Origin: Mytilus edulis
Lineage: Eukaryota; Mollusca; Bivalvia; Mytilida; Mytilidae
Length of the DNA: 64,000 nt
Direction: 5' to 3'
Assembly: GCF_963676685.1 (NCBI RefSeq)
Contig: NC_092347.1
Coordinates: forward strand, 89,530,592 to 89,594,591
The translations under genes and the position numbers were made by a program. The notes beneath the pieces are model-generated. The model searched no databases, was not told the DNA's origin, and saw only the letters and a list, made by a program, of their open reading frames with translations. Shown here in pieces: positions 24,516 through 36,935 of the stretch; the first letter of the stretch is position 1, and each line of letters opens with the position of its first letter.

Positions 24516-25494
24516 TTGACCAGGAGCACACAAGTAGCCTTTCTAATGTATAAGAAATTGTTGTAGAATAAAATAAACTTTAAGAAGGTTTTTAATAAGA
24601 ATCAAATAAATAAAATTGTCCTTCAAAAAAAAATACATGTCATATAAATATTGCCTAAAATATGGCTTATAAAATTCCGAAAGATTTAGTACATTTAAAC
24701 CTGATTTTATTCCAAATGAAAGGTACTTTACAAGTAATTCACTGTAGACAATTCCAGGAACTGTGTCAAGGTAACTTTCAAGTACCTCACTTTTACCAAT
24801 TCATACTCTCAAATTAGTGAACAACCTTTGAAAAATGAATTTTAATTTGACTGTTTAAGTCTTGTAACTCTAAAAAGACAAACAAAAAAGAAAGTTTGAA
24901 ATCAGGAGGCAGCAGTTTGACAAATTTGTGTAGAGTCCAATTTGAAGAATTTACTGATAAAATAGCAACTGTTTTTTTTTACTTTAGTTTTTTTTGGACT
25001 TTGATGTTCATGTACAGTAGGTTTTTTGTGTCATGATCAATACACTGTATCCTTTCTTTTCCACTTCCTAAATAGTGGTGGATCAATTTTTCATAAGTAG
25101 GTGCCCACTGACTGCCTAAGGGGGGGGCCGGATCAGGTCATGCTTCAGTGATTTCCTATATAATCAACCAAATATTTCCCAGAGGCCTGGGCCTCCCCCT
25201 TAATCCACCTGTGCTAAATATTAGGCAGTTACATGCATTTAGCACTGATGTGAAATCTTATGGATGATAAAGTTTGGCTGACATTTGTATAGTTGTTTCG
25301 AGGATGATTGTGTAAAAGTTTTATGTTGACAAACGTCAGTATTGTTACTTTTTTTTAAAGATAAATATACCTTAAATAATAGGAGAGCTAGTAATAAATA
25401 TAAAACTGTCAAGATGTATCATCACATTTTCCTCTAAACAAAAGAATAACAAAATGTACAAGCTTTATTTTACATTTATAATGAATATATAGTA

Positions 25495-28400
25495 TTATTT
25501 ATCATATCTTCGTGGTCTAAATTTAGCCGTTTGATTTCCCTTTAGAACATTGCCACTGCGGTCAATAGAATATTCATAGTCCATTCGCACATCTAATATT
25601 TTTTCTATTTCTTCATCGAGATTCTCCATGGTTATAAATGTCTGTTTCTGTAATGACAAAATAAAAATAATATAGTGAAACCCTGAGTAAAAGAATAATA
25701 CTGTATGATTTAAAATTGCACATCACATGACAAAAAGAAAATTAAGATTAATTCAAACTTAGATTCATTTCAAAAGTTCCTAGCAAATGATAACGAATTG
25801 AGAGGGTTTCTTTACTTTGTTCAAGATGTAGAATTTAATGTTCAATAAAATAGAACTTTCGGTTAAAATGTATTCTTTGATTAAATTTATACAGCAATTA
25901 CACAATACCAGTTCATGTGCTTAATTGTAAAAAAATATATACAAATAAACATATATATCACAAAAATTGTGGTAAAATACTGACTTTTTTTACTTTTTCA
26001 AATTTTTTTTTTGAGAAACATATTTTTTTGCTAGAATTTCAACATGTTAAACAAATATAGAGTTACAAATTAAATACTCCAAACAAAACATAAAGAACCT
26101 TCTTTTGATAGGAATTAACACATTGCATACAAATTTTGGATATCAGTATAGGCAATATTGACTTAATCTAGGATATAAAAGTGTTGATGGATTTACAGAC
26201 ATACTGATTATCTTATGACATCCTTATAAGAAAATACAAGGGGACTAGTAAATTAAATATTGTAAGATTGTAGTATTTTATCAAACCTTTTCAAACTGTA
26301 GTCTCTGTTCTGCTTTTGTCAGCATTTTCATCATTTCTTCTTCTTTTTCCTTTTCTATTTGTTTTTGGGTTTCTAACTCTATCAAATCTTCTTCAGCCTG
26401 ACGTTTTTCTCTGCAGAACAAGATTTTAAAATCACATAATGAAAACCAGGAATATCTTCTAGGGCAGAAATGTGCATTGTGTTATAAGCCTTAAAATCAC
26501 ATAATGAAAACCAGGAACACATTCTATGGTAGGATTGTGCATTGTGTTATAAGCCTTAAAATCACATAATCAAATATGTGGAAAATCAACAACGGCAGAA
26601 CTGTACATTGTGCTACATGTGTTAACAAGCCTTAAGATAACTATCTTTATTAAGGGGGCTTGTGGGGTTAAAACATTTTTTTTAATTTAATATAGGATTT
26701 CGCTATATTTTTCTATAAAAGAACTTTATCTTATACTTAATAGAAAAATGAAATAAAAAATGGGGTCACCGTTCATTTACGCTCACAATCTGCCTTCGAA
26801 AGAAGCATCATATATTTTTGTAAAAGTACTTATTTTCTGTTGAACTGATAGGAGAAAAAGAGGTAATATCGAAATAAAAAAAGAACTAAATTACAGAAAT
26901 CACTAAAATTTTCCAATTATTTAGTTTATGTACAGCTTATTCGAAAACAACAATAAAAAATATAGGTCACCGATGAGTTAAAAAAGATATTTCAATTTAA
27001 TGCCAAAAAATGGCATTTTTGCACTAAAGGGAGATAATTTGGAGCTTTTTCAATGATATCTACATTTTAAAAGTCACAGGGGGCAATCACGAATTGATTT
27101 TTTGGAATGATTTTTGTACCATATGATAAAGTAACAACTACTAAAGGTTATTAATAAAATTTGTAATGAAAAATAAATGTTTGATTTTTTTCTAAAAATC
27201 TTATACCCGCAAGCCTCCTTAAATATACCAAAATGGTCAATAGCAACATGTGTAAAAACTCTTGCCTCATTTGCAAAACCTCAAGTTTGTGTTTAAGTGT
27301 ACCACAGTGAGTATGAGTCAGGAACCTGATGTTCAGAGGTTAATGTTTGTTGATGTGGTTCATAAGTGTTTCTCGTTGCTTTATATGGATTAGACCCTCA
27401 GTTTTTCCTGTTTGAATGGTTTAACACTAGTCAATTTTTGGGCCCTTTATATCTTGCTGTTCAGTGAAGACCATACTTTTGCAAATTGTGGCTTGGATGG
27501 AGAGTTGTCTCATTGGCACTCATACCACATCTTCTTATAGCTACATGTACTAGCTTTAGTAAATGAAAATTAATTAGTAGACTAGTCACTAGGTAAACTC
27601 AAGAGTATGTGATCATGAGTTTCCATCTCTAAAGTGTTTTATAAGTTTTATTTTGAAATGAGAAAGACAGGACCAAGGTGTAAATTGTATGAGAAAGACA
27701 GGACCAAGGTGTAAATTGTATGAGAACGACAGGACCAAGGTGTAAATTGTATGAGAACGACAGGACCAAGGTGTAAATTGTATGAGAAAGACAGGACCAA
27801 GGTGTAAATTGTATGAGAACGACAGGACCAAGGTGTAAATTGTATGAGAACGACAGGACCAAGGTGTAAATTGTATGAGAACGACAGGACCAAGGTGTAA
27901 ATTGTATGAGAACGACAGGACCAAGGTGTAAATTGTATGAGAACGACAGGACCAAGGTGTAAATTGTATGAGAACGACAGGACCAAGGTGTAAATTGTAT
28001 GAGAACGACAGGACCAAGGTGTAAATTGTATGAGAAAGACAGGACCAAGGTGTAAATTGTATGAGAAAGACAGGACCAAGGTGTAAATTGTATGAGAACG
28101 ACAGGACCAAGGTGTAAATTGTATGAGAACGACAGGACCAAGGTGTAAATTGTATGCCATTTACAGATTACATTAAAGTTTCAACTTACTAACAGATCTT
28201 TAGAATGTTGAGCATGATAGAGTTAGTAGGTCAAGCTCCAACTTACTAACAGATCTTTAGAATGTTGAGCATGATAGAGTTAGTAGGTCAAGCTCCAACT
28301 TACTAACAGATCTTTAGAACGTTGAGCATGATAGAGTTAGTAGGTCAAGCTCCAACTTACTAACAGATCTTTAGAATGTTGAGCATGATAGAGTTAGTAG

Positions 28401-30656
28401 GTCAAGCTCCAACTTACTAACAGATCTTTAGAATGTTGAGCATGATAGAGTTAGTAGGTCAAGCTCCAACTTACTAACAGATCTTTAGAACGTTGAGCAT
28501 GATAGAGTTAGTAGGTCAAGCTCCAACTTACTAACAGATCTTTAGAACGTTGAGCATGATAGAGTTAGTAGGTCAAGCTCCAACTTACTAACAGATCTTT
28601 AGAACGTTGAGCATGATAGAGTTAGTAGGTCAAGCTCCAAGTTGCACCAGCCTGAATAAAGTTGTCATCAATTGCTTTGAACTCAGATAAAATGGTAGAA
28701 TTTATCACTTATTGTACAAATGTAATATTAATACTGCTACCTTTTAACAGCTGTCTCTTTATTCCACTCTTCTGTCAATTCAACCATCTTGTCCCATCCT
28801 GCTTCTGTGTCTACTTGCTTAGACATTTCTACAGCTTCTTTCTTGTCAATCTCAGCTGCCAAGTGCATTCTGAAATATGTAAAATGCAATTATTACAATT
28901 ATTGCCTTTAACTTTGAGAACTTTAAAGAACATTCAAGAAACTAAATATCATTTTTGGAAGTCAGGGATAGCTAAGTGACAGATTGGAAAGCAATTTCTT
29001 CCACAAACATAATTGCCCATGGCCAGTAGCATGACCCCTAATATGTGTTGACAGAAAAATGCTATTATAACAAGATGATGCAGGCAAGCAAGTAACAGGT
29101 AAACATGGTAAACAAATTTATAACATAAATATTAAATTAATGACGATCACACACAAACCCAATATGAATATTTATCTTACCTCCCATACATTTCTAGGAA
29201 TATGGTTGGTTAAAAGCAACCTCGTGGAGACCCTGTTTATTCCATATTAGGTTAGTAGGGAGGCAGGGCTTATTTCAATACACAGTTAATAGTGGATTTA
29301 CGACTTAGGCACTATTTGCTTATTTAAAAGTATTGAAAGTTCTGTTTAATAATAATATTGCTATATCAGGGTTGTATTAAATATTTATCATTTACTTTAG
29401 TTTTTTAGTGCAGACAAATTGAAGAGGTTCTTAAAATTGAACACTTCAACACTTTAATACAGAAATAAGAAGATTTGTTATGATCGCAAATAAGACAACT
29501 TTAGTTTAAATTCAACAAATAAAGATAGTCGGCAAGATAAATTCGTTAGTGTTCGCTCTCACCCCATATGGAATATACTGACCCTGTATATATCATATTA
29601 GGTCACTAACACACTATGTACATTTAACTAATAATCTTCTTTTGTATTGTCCTACATGCTGAGTCAAAATATAAGGTCACTTGAAGGTGGTCTTAAGGTA
29701 GAAAGTCATTCTTCCAAGACCAAAGCATATTTTGACTCGAACATAACTGAGCTAACCAGCAAAAAACAATTTTAAGTCAATATTACAGGGACTTCAATGG
29801 CTGAAAATCTAGCCATGTAGAAACTTTCACCAGGACAAGTCCCAATATCTGAATGCAATGATCAGAATTGCAAATGTAATTTTATTTTATAGGCTGTCAG
29901 ATGTACATGTACATGATATATTGTTTTTTTTCTAATATAAGCCTTCTTCAAACTCTGTGAGTACACATCATGGTTATATGAATTGTTTTGCTAATAAAAG
30001 AAGTCAATAATACATTGCTATCAGCGGGGAAATATTTAGCATAGAGGCCCAATCTGTGGTACTTGATTAAATACATGTAATAGATAATGTACAGATGATC
30101 ATTATAAAACAGGTCATAGTCTGCACATACACTGTACATCCTTCTGTACACAAGACATATACAGTAATATGATGCCACCTGCATGGGGGTTTTACAGATA
30201 ATTGATCAGTGGCAGATCCAGGAGGAGGGTTCCCGGGGTTGCACCCCCCCCTTTTTTTTATGATCAATGCATTTGGGGGACATATAGTTGGAACCCCCCC
30301 CCCCCTTTTTAAATGGCTGGATCCGCCCCTGATTGATTGATGTTTACTAAATGTCCAGCGACACATATTTCATGCATGTTCAGGACAACCTCACAGTTGA
30401 AAGACAAACAAAGAATATGAAATAACCTTATCGCTTCAACAGTGTTTCTATATTCTTGGTATCTCCATTTCAGTTCTTCATATTCAACTGGATCTATGGG
30501 CGTTGGTTCTCTAACATAAAACTCTTTGCTAGCTGCTTTCGGTACCCATCTTGGTTTTCTAAAACGAACGGAATTTAAACAAGGCAGAACACTTGCTGTT
30601 GGTTTTATAGTCATCAGCTTCAGTATTTGAGACTGAGCAAGCTTTAAAACTGCCAT
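25495..30656 (-). CDS. MRPS26: Small ribosomal subunit protein mS26, mitochondrial (MRPS26), complete
   Basis: Four exons on the minus strand: 30656-30427, 28869-28741, 26410-26287, 25647-25495. Total 636 nt, 211 residues plus stop; the human protein is about 205. Phases 2, 2, 0 agree at each GT-AG junction. The start MAVLKLAQSQILKLM gives a basic, hydroxylated, Arg-containing leader typical of mitochondrial import. The family signature follows: RFRKPRWVPKAASKEFYV, then PTPIDPVEYEELKWRYQEY. The rest is a long charged coiled-coil helix (exons 2-3, KREKRQAEEDLIELE) and a basic end FRPRRYDK. mS26 is a structural subunit of the small mitoribosomal subunit. It sits tail-to-tail with the VWDE-like gene and upstream of neugrin's 3' end, both on the minus strand. 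Introns carry two minisatellites and a TTAA-flanked element. Confidence 0.93.
26418..26625. repeat. Three-copy tandem repeat (~75 bp) beside MRPS26 exon 3
   Basis: CTTAAAATCACATAATGAAA and GTGCATTGTGTTATAAG occur in three degenerating units, starting next to the exon 3 acceptor (26411). On the gene strand this is the intron directly upstream of exon 3. No coding content. Confidence 0.75.
26654..27218. mobile_element. TTAA-flanked non-autonomous element, 565 bp
   Basis: The left end GGGGGCTTGTGGGGTTAAAA and the right end read inversely GGAGGCTTGCGGGTATAAG form imperfect terminal inverted repeats. TTAA flanks both ends (26650-26653 and 27219-27222). TTAA duplication is the hallmark of piggyBac- and Kolobok-type transposons. 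The inside is AT-rich with no transposase ORF. Lies in MRPS26 intron 2. Confidence 0.72.
27285..27545 (+). repeat. Dispersed repeat family B, long copy
   Basis: Contains AACCTGATGTTCAGAGGTTA, TTTGGGCCCTTTATATCTTG and GAGAGTTGTCTCATTGGCAC, ending CCACATCTTCTTATAG. The inverse of the same long form appears at 54945-55215. In MRPS26 intron 2. Confidence 0.82.
27660..28155. repeat. 31-bp minisatellite, exactly 16 copies
   Basis: Unit GAGAA(A/C)GACAGGACCAAG plus GTGTAAATTGTAT, 31 bp, repeated 16 times (496 bp) with essentially one variable site (A or C at unit position 6). The near-perfect identity implies recent expansion. Since 31 is not a multiple of 3, every minus-strand frame cycles through the same peptides; the three overlapping ~170-residue ORFs are artefacts. 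In MRPS26 intron 2. Confidence 0.97.
28183..28638. repeat. 57-bp minisatellite, exactly 8 copies, with splice-like motifs on the gene strand
   Basis: Unit AACTTACTAACAGATCTTTA, then GAAYGTTGAGCATGATAGAG, then TTAGTAGGTCAAGCTCC; 8 x 57 = 456 bp with one recurrent T/C variant. Read on the MRPS26 sense (minus) strand each junction gives TTAGTAAGTT, a consensus 5' splice site (GTAAGT), and each unit also holds CTACTAAC, a branch-point-like sequence. It lies about 100 nt downstream of the real exon 2 donor (28740). Confidence 0.95.
30204..30331 (+). mobile_element. Small MITE (~125 bp) with CAGTGGC..GGATCC ends, MRPS26 intron 1
   Basis: The left end CAGTGGCAGATCCAGGAGG and the right end GGCTGGATCCGCCCCTG, with poly-C/T tracts and ATATAGTTGGAACCCC inside. 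ATTGAT borders both sides. A related copy is at 45035-45168. Probably derived from the same family as the 9787 element. Confidence 0.75.
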
Positions 30657-30914
30657 ATTTTGCTATTCTAAAGGTCGAAAGGATTTTTTTCACATTTCCA
30701 TGGGGGCCGCCATTAAGGACATTATAAATTAGTGAGCATAATCCCGTGTATGTCTTGGAGAAATCTGCGATCCGTGCAAAGGTGATTAGTTGCATATGGT
30801 ATATATATCCTAAATTTTCTGATGATATTTATTCTGAAATTTAAATAATTGTCCCTTTCTAGATTTTAAAATTTCAGTTTCACATGTAAAAAATAAACAG
30901 CTGCGCCATGAGCG

Positions 30915-31812
30915 CATGATACGTCCGACGTCTTGTGTGGAATTGATTGATTGTTGGTTGTTTGTCTTGTGTGGAAGTTTAATGCAATAATCATAAATAG
31001 TTTCTGAGAAAGTTTTAAGCAATATCCATATATTGTTTTTTTAGACACGGGGGACATGTGAAACCCCCAACCTGGTTTTTTTTTTACAAAAAAAGCTAAA
31101 TATCACTAAAATAAATTTTTTAATCAAAACCAAAAAGTATACAGATCTTGAGATTAATATAACAAAAAAGTGTGTAAAGTTTTAAGCAAAAATCATAAAT
31201 TATTTTTGAGATACGGCACATGTAAAAAAACAACCTCTCCATTTTTTTTACAAAATACTCAATAACTCAAAAATGAAATTTTGAATCATCACCAAAAAGT
31301 ATACAGATCTTGAGATTAATATAACAAAGACATCATGTGTAACGTTTTAAGCAATAATCATAAATCGTTTTTTAGATATGGTGCGACATGTAAAAAAAAC
31401 AACCTTTTTTTACAAAATACTCAATAACTCAAAAATAAAATTTTGAATCATCACCAAAAAGTATACAGATATTAAGATTAATATAACTAAGAAGTCTTTA
31501 AAGTTTTAAGCCATAATCAAGAATCGTTTTTGAGATACGGTGCGACATGTGAAAAAAAACACACCCCTAATTTAGTTACAAATTAAGTGCCGTAACTCAA
31601 AAAGTTTAAATCTTATTTTCACCTAAAAGTATACTGATCATTTGACCACCATAAGAAACAACTATTTTAAGTTTCATGAAATTTGGATAAGTCGTTCTCA
31701 AGTTACGGTGCGACATGTTTACGCCAGACAGACCGGGAGACGGATAGACGGACACTGGACATTTGTATACCATAATACGTCCCGTCAAAACTTTGACGGG
31801 CGTATAAAAACT
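30915..31812 (+). repeat. Dispersed element with ~145-bp internal repeats and a GACGGGCGTATAAA end
   Basis: Four imperfect repeats carry AAAAAGTATACAGATCTTGA, GATTAATATAAC, AAGTTTTAAGC and GAGATACGGTGCGACATG. The right end is CAAAACTTTGACGGGCGTAT; a loosely inverse ATACGTCCGACG lies near 30920. It contains GACAGACCGGGAGACGGATA as in other bivalve repeats. No significant ORF. Confidence 0.65.
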
Positions 31813-33619
31813 CGATATAAAATTTTACTACTCTAAGAGATCCCTATTGTTAATTTTCCATATTATACAATGACATAAGTTCTAATGTTTTGTTTTCGGT
31901 TCACATGATATAACAGTACAAACGTTAACTCACGAGATCGCAAATATGTTATAAATAACATACAAATGACATAAAGCCTGAGCATGCAGAGAACGGATAT
32001 TTATGCAGAATATCATGAAAATCTGAGACTACTATAACACATAGTAGTCTCAGTGAAATATATATCAAAATGCGTAATTTGAACTGACACAGCAAACTAA
32101 ACTTTGAATAGTTAAGAAGTCAGAAAGTCCCAGGACATGAAGAGAGTAACAACCTTGATAGGAGGGAGCGGCCGAGACACTGGACAAACATTTACAAATA
32201 ATTTGATAATTATTGCCCATGTATTTTAACTTACTGTCCAAGTTATATAAAATTTTGACAACTTTGCTTCTGGTTCTGGACCATTTTGGATCGTTTTCTC
32301 TGTTGTATGCTCTTAAAGCAATAAAATTGAGAATGGAAATGGGAACATACAACCCGACCAAAGACTAGATATTTGATTTTTTTTTTACTTTTGTTTTTTT
32401 TACATAATATTCATTTCACAGTTTAGGAAATTGTTTTACAATGTAATGTCTGTGACCAATTTGTTGTGTGAAATTCTGTCTAACATTCCGATGTAAATTA
32501 AAGCATAACGAAAAATTAAGCAAAAGTCGTAATTTGAAGAATAACTAAATTTAACTTAAAGCACACGAGGAAAGTTAAACGCATACTGCAAAAATAAGCA
32601 TATAGGTTTAAATGAAAAGACTATAACAAAAAATATCATTATGTGGACTGGTAACCTCTTGGATTCAGCCGTGGAATGGTAAAATCTACAGTCAGTCAAC
32701 AAAACAGCAGCTGCAAATCTATAACTTTTCTTACCAAACGTTGATTTTTAAATAGTGAATTTTCAGTATCTCCAGTGATTATATCTGAAAGAAAATCTAC
32801 ATTTTTTTTTTAATTTAATATATCATGAAAAACAGAAAATGCTCATTATATTAAAGATTACAACGATGTTTAAAGTTTCAATTGCCATTGATCTTTGTCT
32901 TTACAGCGGCATAAATTACTATTGTTATGGTGTAGAGATGGGTAAGACATCACTGCATATATTAATCTACGACATCTACACCATAGCCATAACAATACTA
33001 ATGTTTTAATACTATAACAAGTTGAAAGAGAGTTAGATTTTATCAAGGATTTGTATACAAATCTTTGATTTTATGTACTCCAAGATATCTTTTGAATTTA
33101 CGAGTATCTACATCAGACTCGCGCAACCTCTAGAATACTAGTAGGTAGTTTCACAATAACTTTCGGAATACAGCATTTTCACTAAACCAGTACATTTTTA
33201 TTTAGTGCCAGCTCGTAAGGCCCACCCCTGGGTGCGGGATTATTTTTCGCTGTTTTGAAGACCCATTGGTGGCCCTCGGCTGTTATGTGCTATTTGGTCG
33301 GGTTGCAGATTGTCTCTTTGACATATTCCCCTTTTCCATTCTCAATTTTAACTACAGTGGTTTAGGTATCCAATGAAGTGATGGAAGTTTCAGTTCTTCA
33401 TTTTTTTTTCGAAATTCCAAAGGCCAAACATAGAACATAATTATGATTATCCAGGATTTCCTCTCTAGTAAGAGTCTTGGGGGGATATATGTAGAGTTTC
33501 CAAGTGAATTGTCAATACCTAATTCATTTATCAAGCAGTGTATGCAATGTGATTTACACATAATCGATGTTGTTTGCGGAGACAAGTGCTTTGGAACGTT
33601 TGGGACTGTAATCTAAGCT

Positions 33620-36085
33620 CTTATAAGGTCTAAACCATCTCCACACCAAATTATTATCAATGTTAATCTATGCCCTGAGTTGTTAACCATCTCTACGCCA
33701 AAATCTTAACAATATTAATCTATGCCCTGAGTTGTTAACCATCTCTACATCAAATTATTGACACTATTAATCTATGCTCGGAGCCTCCGAGACAGTGTTT
33801 ATCATCTCTATACACCATCATCACAATATTAATCTCTGCTCTTAAGAGTTAACCACTTCTACAATATAAATCTTTGCTCTGAGGTGTTAACCATCTCTAC
33901 ACAATAATCTTAACAATATTAATCTATACTCTTGTGTATTAACAATCTCTACATCCTAATCTTAACAATATTAATCTATGCTCTGAAGAGTTAACCACCT
34001 CTACAATATTAATCTATGCTCTTCTGTGTTAACCCATCTCTACACCATAATTTTAACAGTATTAATCTATGCTCTTCTGTGTTAACCCATCTCTACACCA
34101 TAATTTTAACAGTATTAATCTATGCTCTTGTGAAGTAACCATCTCTACACCATAATTTTAGCAATGTCAATATATGCTCTTGTGTATTAACCATCTCTAC
34201 AGCATAATTTTAACAATATTAATCTATGCTCTGAAGAGTTAACCACCTCTACAATATATATCTATGCTCTGAGGTGTTAACCATATTGACATCATACTTT
34301 TAATAATATTAATCTATACTCTGGGGGTGTTAACCATCTCTATATCATAATTTAAAAAATATTAATCTATGCTCTTGGGTTTTAACCATCTATACACCAG
34401 AAACTTGACAATATTAATCTCTGCTCTGAAGAGTAAACCACCTCTACAATATTAATCTATGCTCTGAGGTGTTAACCATGTCGACATAATAATTTAAAAA
34501 ATATTAATCTATACTCTGGGGGTGTTAACCGTCTCTACATCATAATTTTAATAATATAAATCTTTGCTCTGAGGAGTTAACCATCTCTATACCAATATCT
34601 CAACAATATCAATCTATGCTCTGAGGAGTTGACCATCTCTTCACAATAATCTTCACAATAGTAATTTATACTATGAGGTGTTAACCATTCCTACATCACA
34701 ATCTTAACAATATTAATCTATGCTCTGAGGAGTAAACCATTTCTACACCAAAACCATAACAAATTAATCTTTGCTCTGAGGAGTAAACCATCTTCACACC
34801 AACATCTTAACAATATTAATCTGTGCTCTGAGGAGTAAACTATCTCTACACCAAGATCATAACAATATTTATCTATGCTTTGATGTATTAACCATCTCTT
34901 TACCATAATAATAACAATATCAATGTATAGTCTGAGGACATAACCTTCACTACATCATGATCTAAACAATACATTTATTACTATATCACTTAGGTGTTAA
35001 CTATCTATACACCATAATCTTAACAATATCAATCTATGTTCTGAGGAGTTAAACATATCTGCATCATGATCTTAACAATATTAATCTATGCTCTGAGGTG
35101 TTAATCATCTCTTCACCAACATATGTCTTAACAATATAAATCCATGCTCTGGAATGTTTACCATATCTACACCATAATCCTATTAATATTAATACATGTT
35201 TATGCTCTGAGGTGTAAATAATCTCTACACCATAATCCTAACAATGATGATCTATGCTCTAAGGTGTTAACCATCTCTTCGTCATTATCATCACAATATT
35301 AATCTATGCTCTTGGGTGTTTTCCATCTCTACACCATAATCATCACAATATCAATCTATGCTCTGATGTGTTAACAATCTCTACACCATAATCTTAACAA
35401 TAATAATCTATGCTATGAGGTATCAAATATCTTTACACCATAATCTTAACAATAATAATCTATACTCTGAGATGTTAACCATTTCTAAACCATAATCTTA
35501 ACAATAATAATCTATACTCTGAGGTGTTAACCATTTCTAAACCATAATCTTAACAATATCACTTTCTATGCTTGAAGGTGTTAACTGTCTCTTCACCATA
35601 ATCTGAATCTATGCCCTGATGTGTTAACCATAATCATAAGAATATCAATTTATGCTCTGAGATGTTAACAATCTTTACACAATCATTCTAACAACATCAA
35701 TCTATAACCTGAGGAGTTAACCATCTCTACATCATGATCTAAACAATATCAATCTATGCACTTAGGTGTTATTTATCTATAAACCATAATCTTAACAATA
35801 TAAATATATGCTCTGATGTGTAAACCATTTCTACATCATATTTATAACAATATGAATATATATGCTCTGATGTGTAAACCATTTCTACATCATATTTATA
35901 ACAATATAAATATATATGCTCTGATGTGTAAACCATTTCTACATCATATTTATAACAATATAAATATATATGCTCTGATGTGCTCTGATGTGTACACCAT
36001 AATAATTACATCAATCAATGCTCTGAGGTTTCTGCATCATAATCCTAAAATCAAATCTATGATCTGATGTGTTAATATACTCCAC
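33620..36085 (+). repeat. Decayed ~52-bp satellite field, about 45 units
   Basis: Consensus phrases AATCTATGCTCTGAGG, TGTTAACCATCTCTACACCA and TAATCTTAACAATATT recur about every 50-75 bp over 2.4 kb with many indels and substitutions. Near 35810-35990 three copies of a 62-bp variant (GCTCTGATGTGTAAACCATT) are almost identical, showing local recent re-expansion inside an old array. Non-coding. Confidence 0.92.
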
Positions 36086-36449
36086 ACTATATCAAATGTA
36101 TATCTTAAACAAGAAAGCTCTCATTCTTCTAAGGATAGTTTGTCAGAATGTACAAAACAATTATAAACCCTCATTTTAATCTGAGAATTCTTGTGGGAAT
36201 AAAGAGACAGTTGTAACACTGTGACACAAGTCCTCTGAAACAATGTACTCAAAAGCACTCATACAAGAAAAGAGTGATCCCAATTTAGAGGAGGTAAATT
36301 GTATACAGCAAAACTAACTAAATTTTAAAGTTTTTTTCACATGTTGTGCTGTAATACCTGTTCCATGTAAAACGGAAGCAGAATGCTTACAAACATGATA
36401 ATACCACCCCTAACATTCTTTTTCTGCCTGCACCAAGTCATTGGTTCAT

Positions 36450-36650
36450 GTCTGTCATATCTGTTTTTCATTAGTTTCTTATTCAGATTGTTTCACATTT
36501 CTTCATGTTGGGGCCTTTTATACCCGACTATATGGTATGGAATTTTTTCATTGTTGAAGGCCTTAAAGGTGACCTATAAGGCTATAAACTTTTTAATCTT
36601 CATCCTTTGAACTCTGTTGTCTAATTGGCAATCCTACCGCATCTCTTTAC
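36450..36650 (+). repeat. Dispersed repeat family B, diverged copy
   Basis: GGGGCCTTTTATACCCGACT, then CATTGTTGAAGGCC, AGGTGACCTATAAGG and TGTTGTCTAATTGGCAATCC. Alignable to family B by order of motifs, more diverged than copies at 27285 or 54945. Confidence 0.65.
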
Positions 36651-36935
36651 TTTTATATAAATCATGTTGTATGAATGCTTTCCAGTGGTACAATATGTGT
36701 GTACTACTTGAAAGAAGCTAAGATGGGAAATTGAGCCACCATGTAAATGAATTGAATAAGTAATACAATATATATATTTATCTCAGTTAATAGACAGCAG
36801 TCTACAAGGTCATGGGAAACAGCAGAAACAAGTACATGTTTTCAACATGCTTTTTGTGCCACGGAGAACAGTGAATTAAACAAAATAAAAAATGAAACTT
36901 GTCTAATTCTATAGAATATTCATTCAGATTGTATT

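Larger units (their letters stand above)
21760..25494. other. Intergenic region between convergent VWDE-like and MRPS26 genes
   Basis: Holds the 3' region of tail B (AT-rich, several AATAAA), a family A repeat (23072-23394), a long decayed dispersed repeat (23400-24515), and unremarkable AT-rich sequence at 24520-25494. An AATAAA on the minus strand (TTTATT at 25464-25469) lies about 26 nt past the MRPS26 stop and is a likely poly(A) signal. No gene seen. Confidence 0.7.
30657..36935. other. Intergenic region upstream of MRPS26 and downstream of neugrin
   Basis: From left to right: MRPS26 5' flank with no obvious TATA box (30657-30900), a dispersed element (30915-31812), AT-rich sequence with a 13-bp perfect hairpin (CTGAGACTACTAT and its inverse, 32026-32056), family A fragments (32321-32366 and 33206-33348), an inverted repeat around TTGTTATGGTGTAGA (32915-33003), a decayed ~52-bp tandem field (33620-36085), and a family B copy (36450-36650). 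No gene seen. Confidence 0.7.

Noticed and set aside
27613-28160. Three overlapping minus-strand ORFs of 165-170 residues with periodic sequence
   Set aside because: They are the 31-bp minisatellite read in all frames; the same peptide cycle appears in each, and they lie inside an MRPS26 intron.
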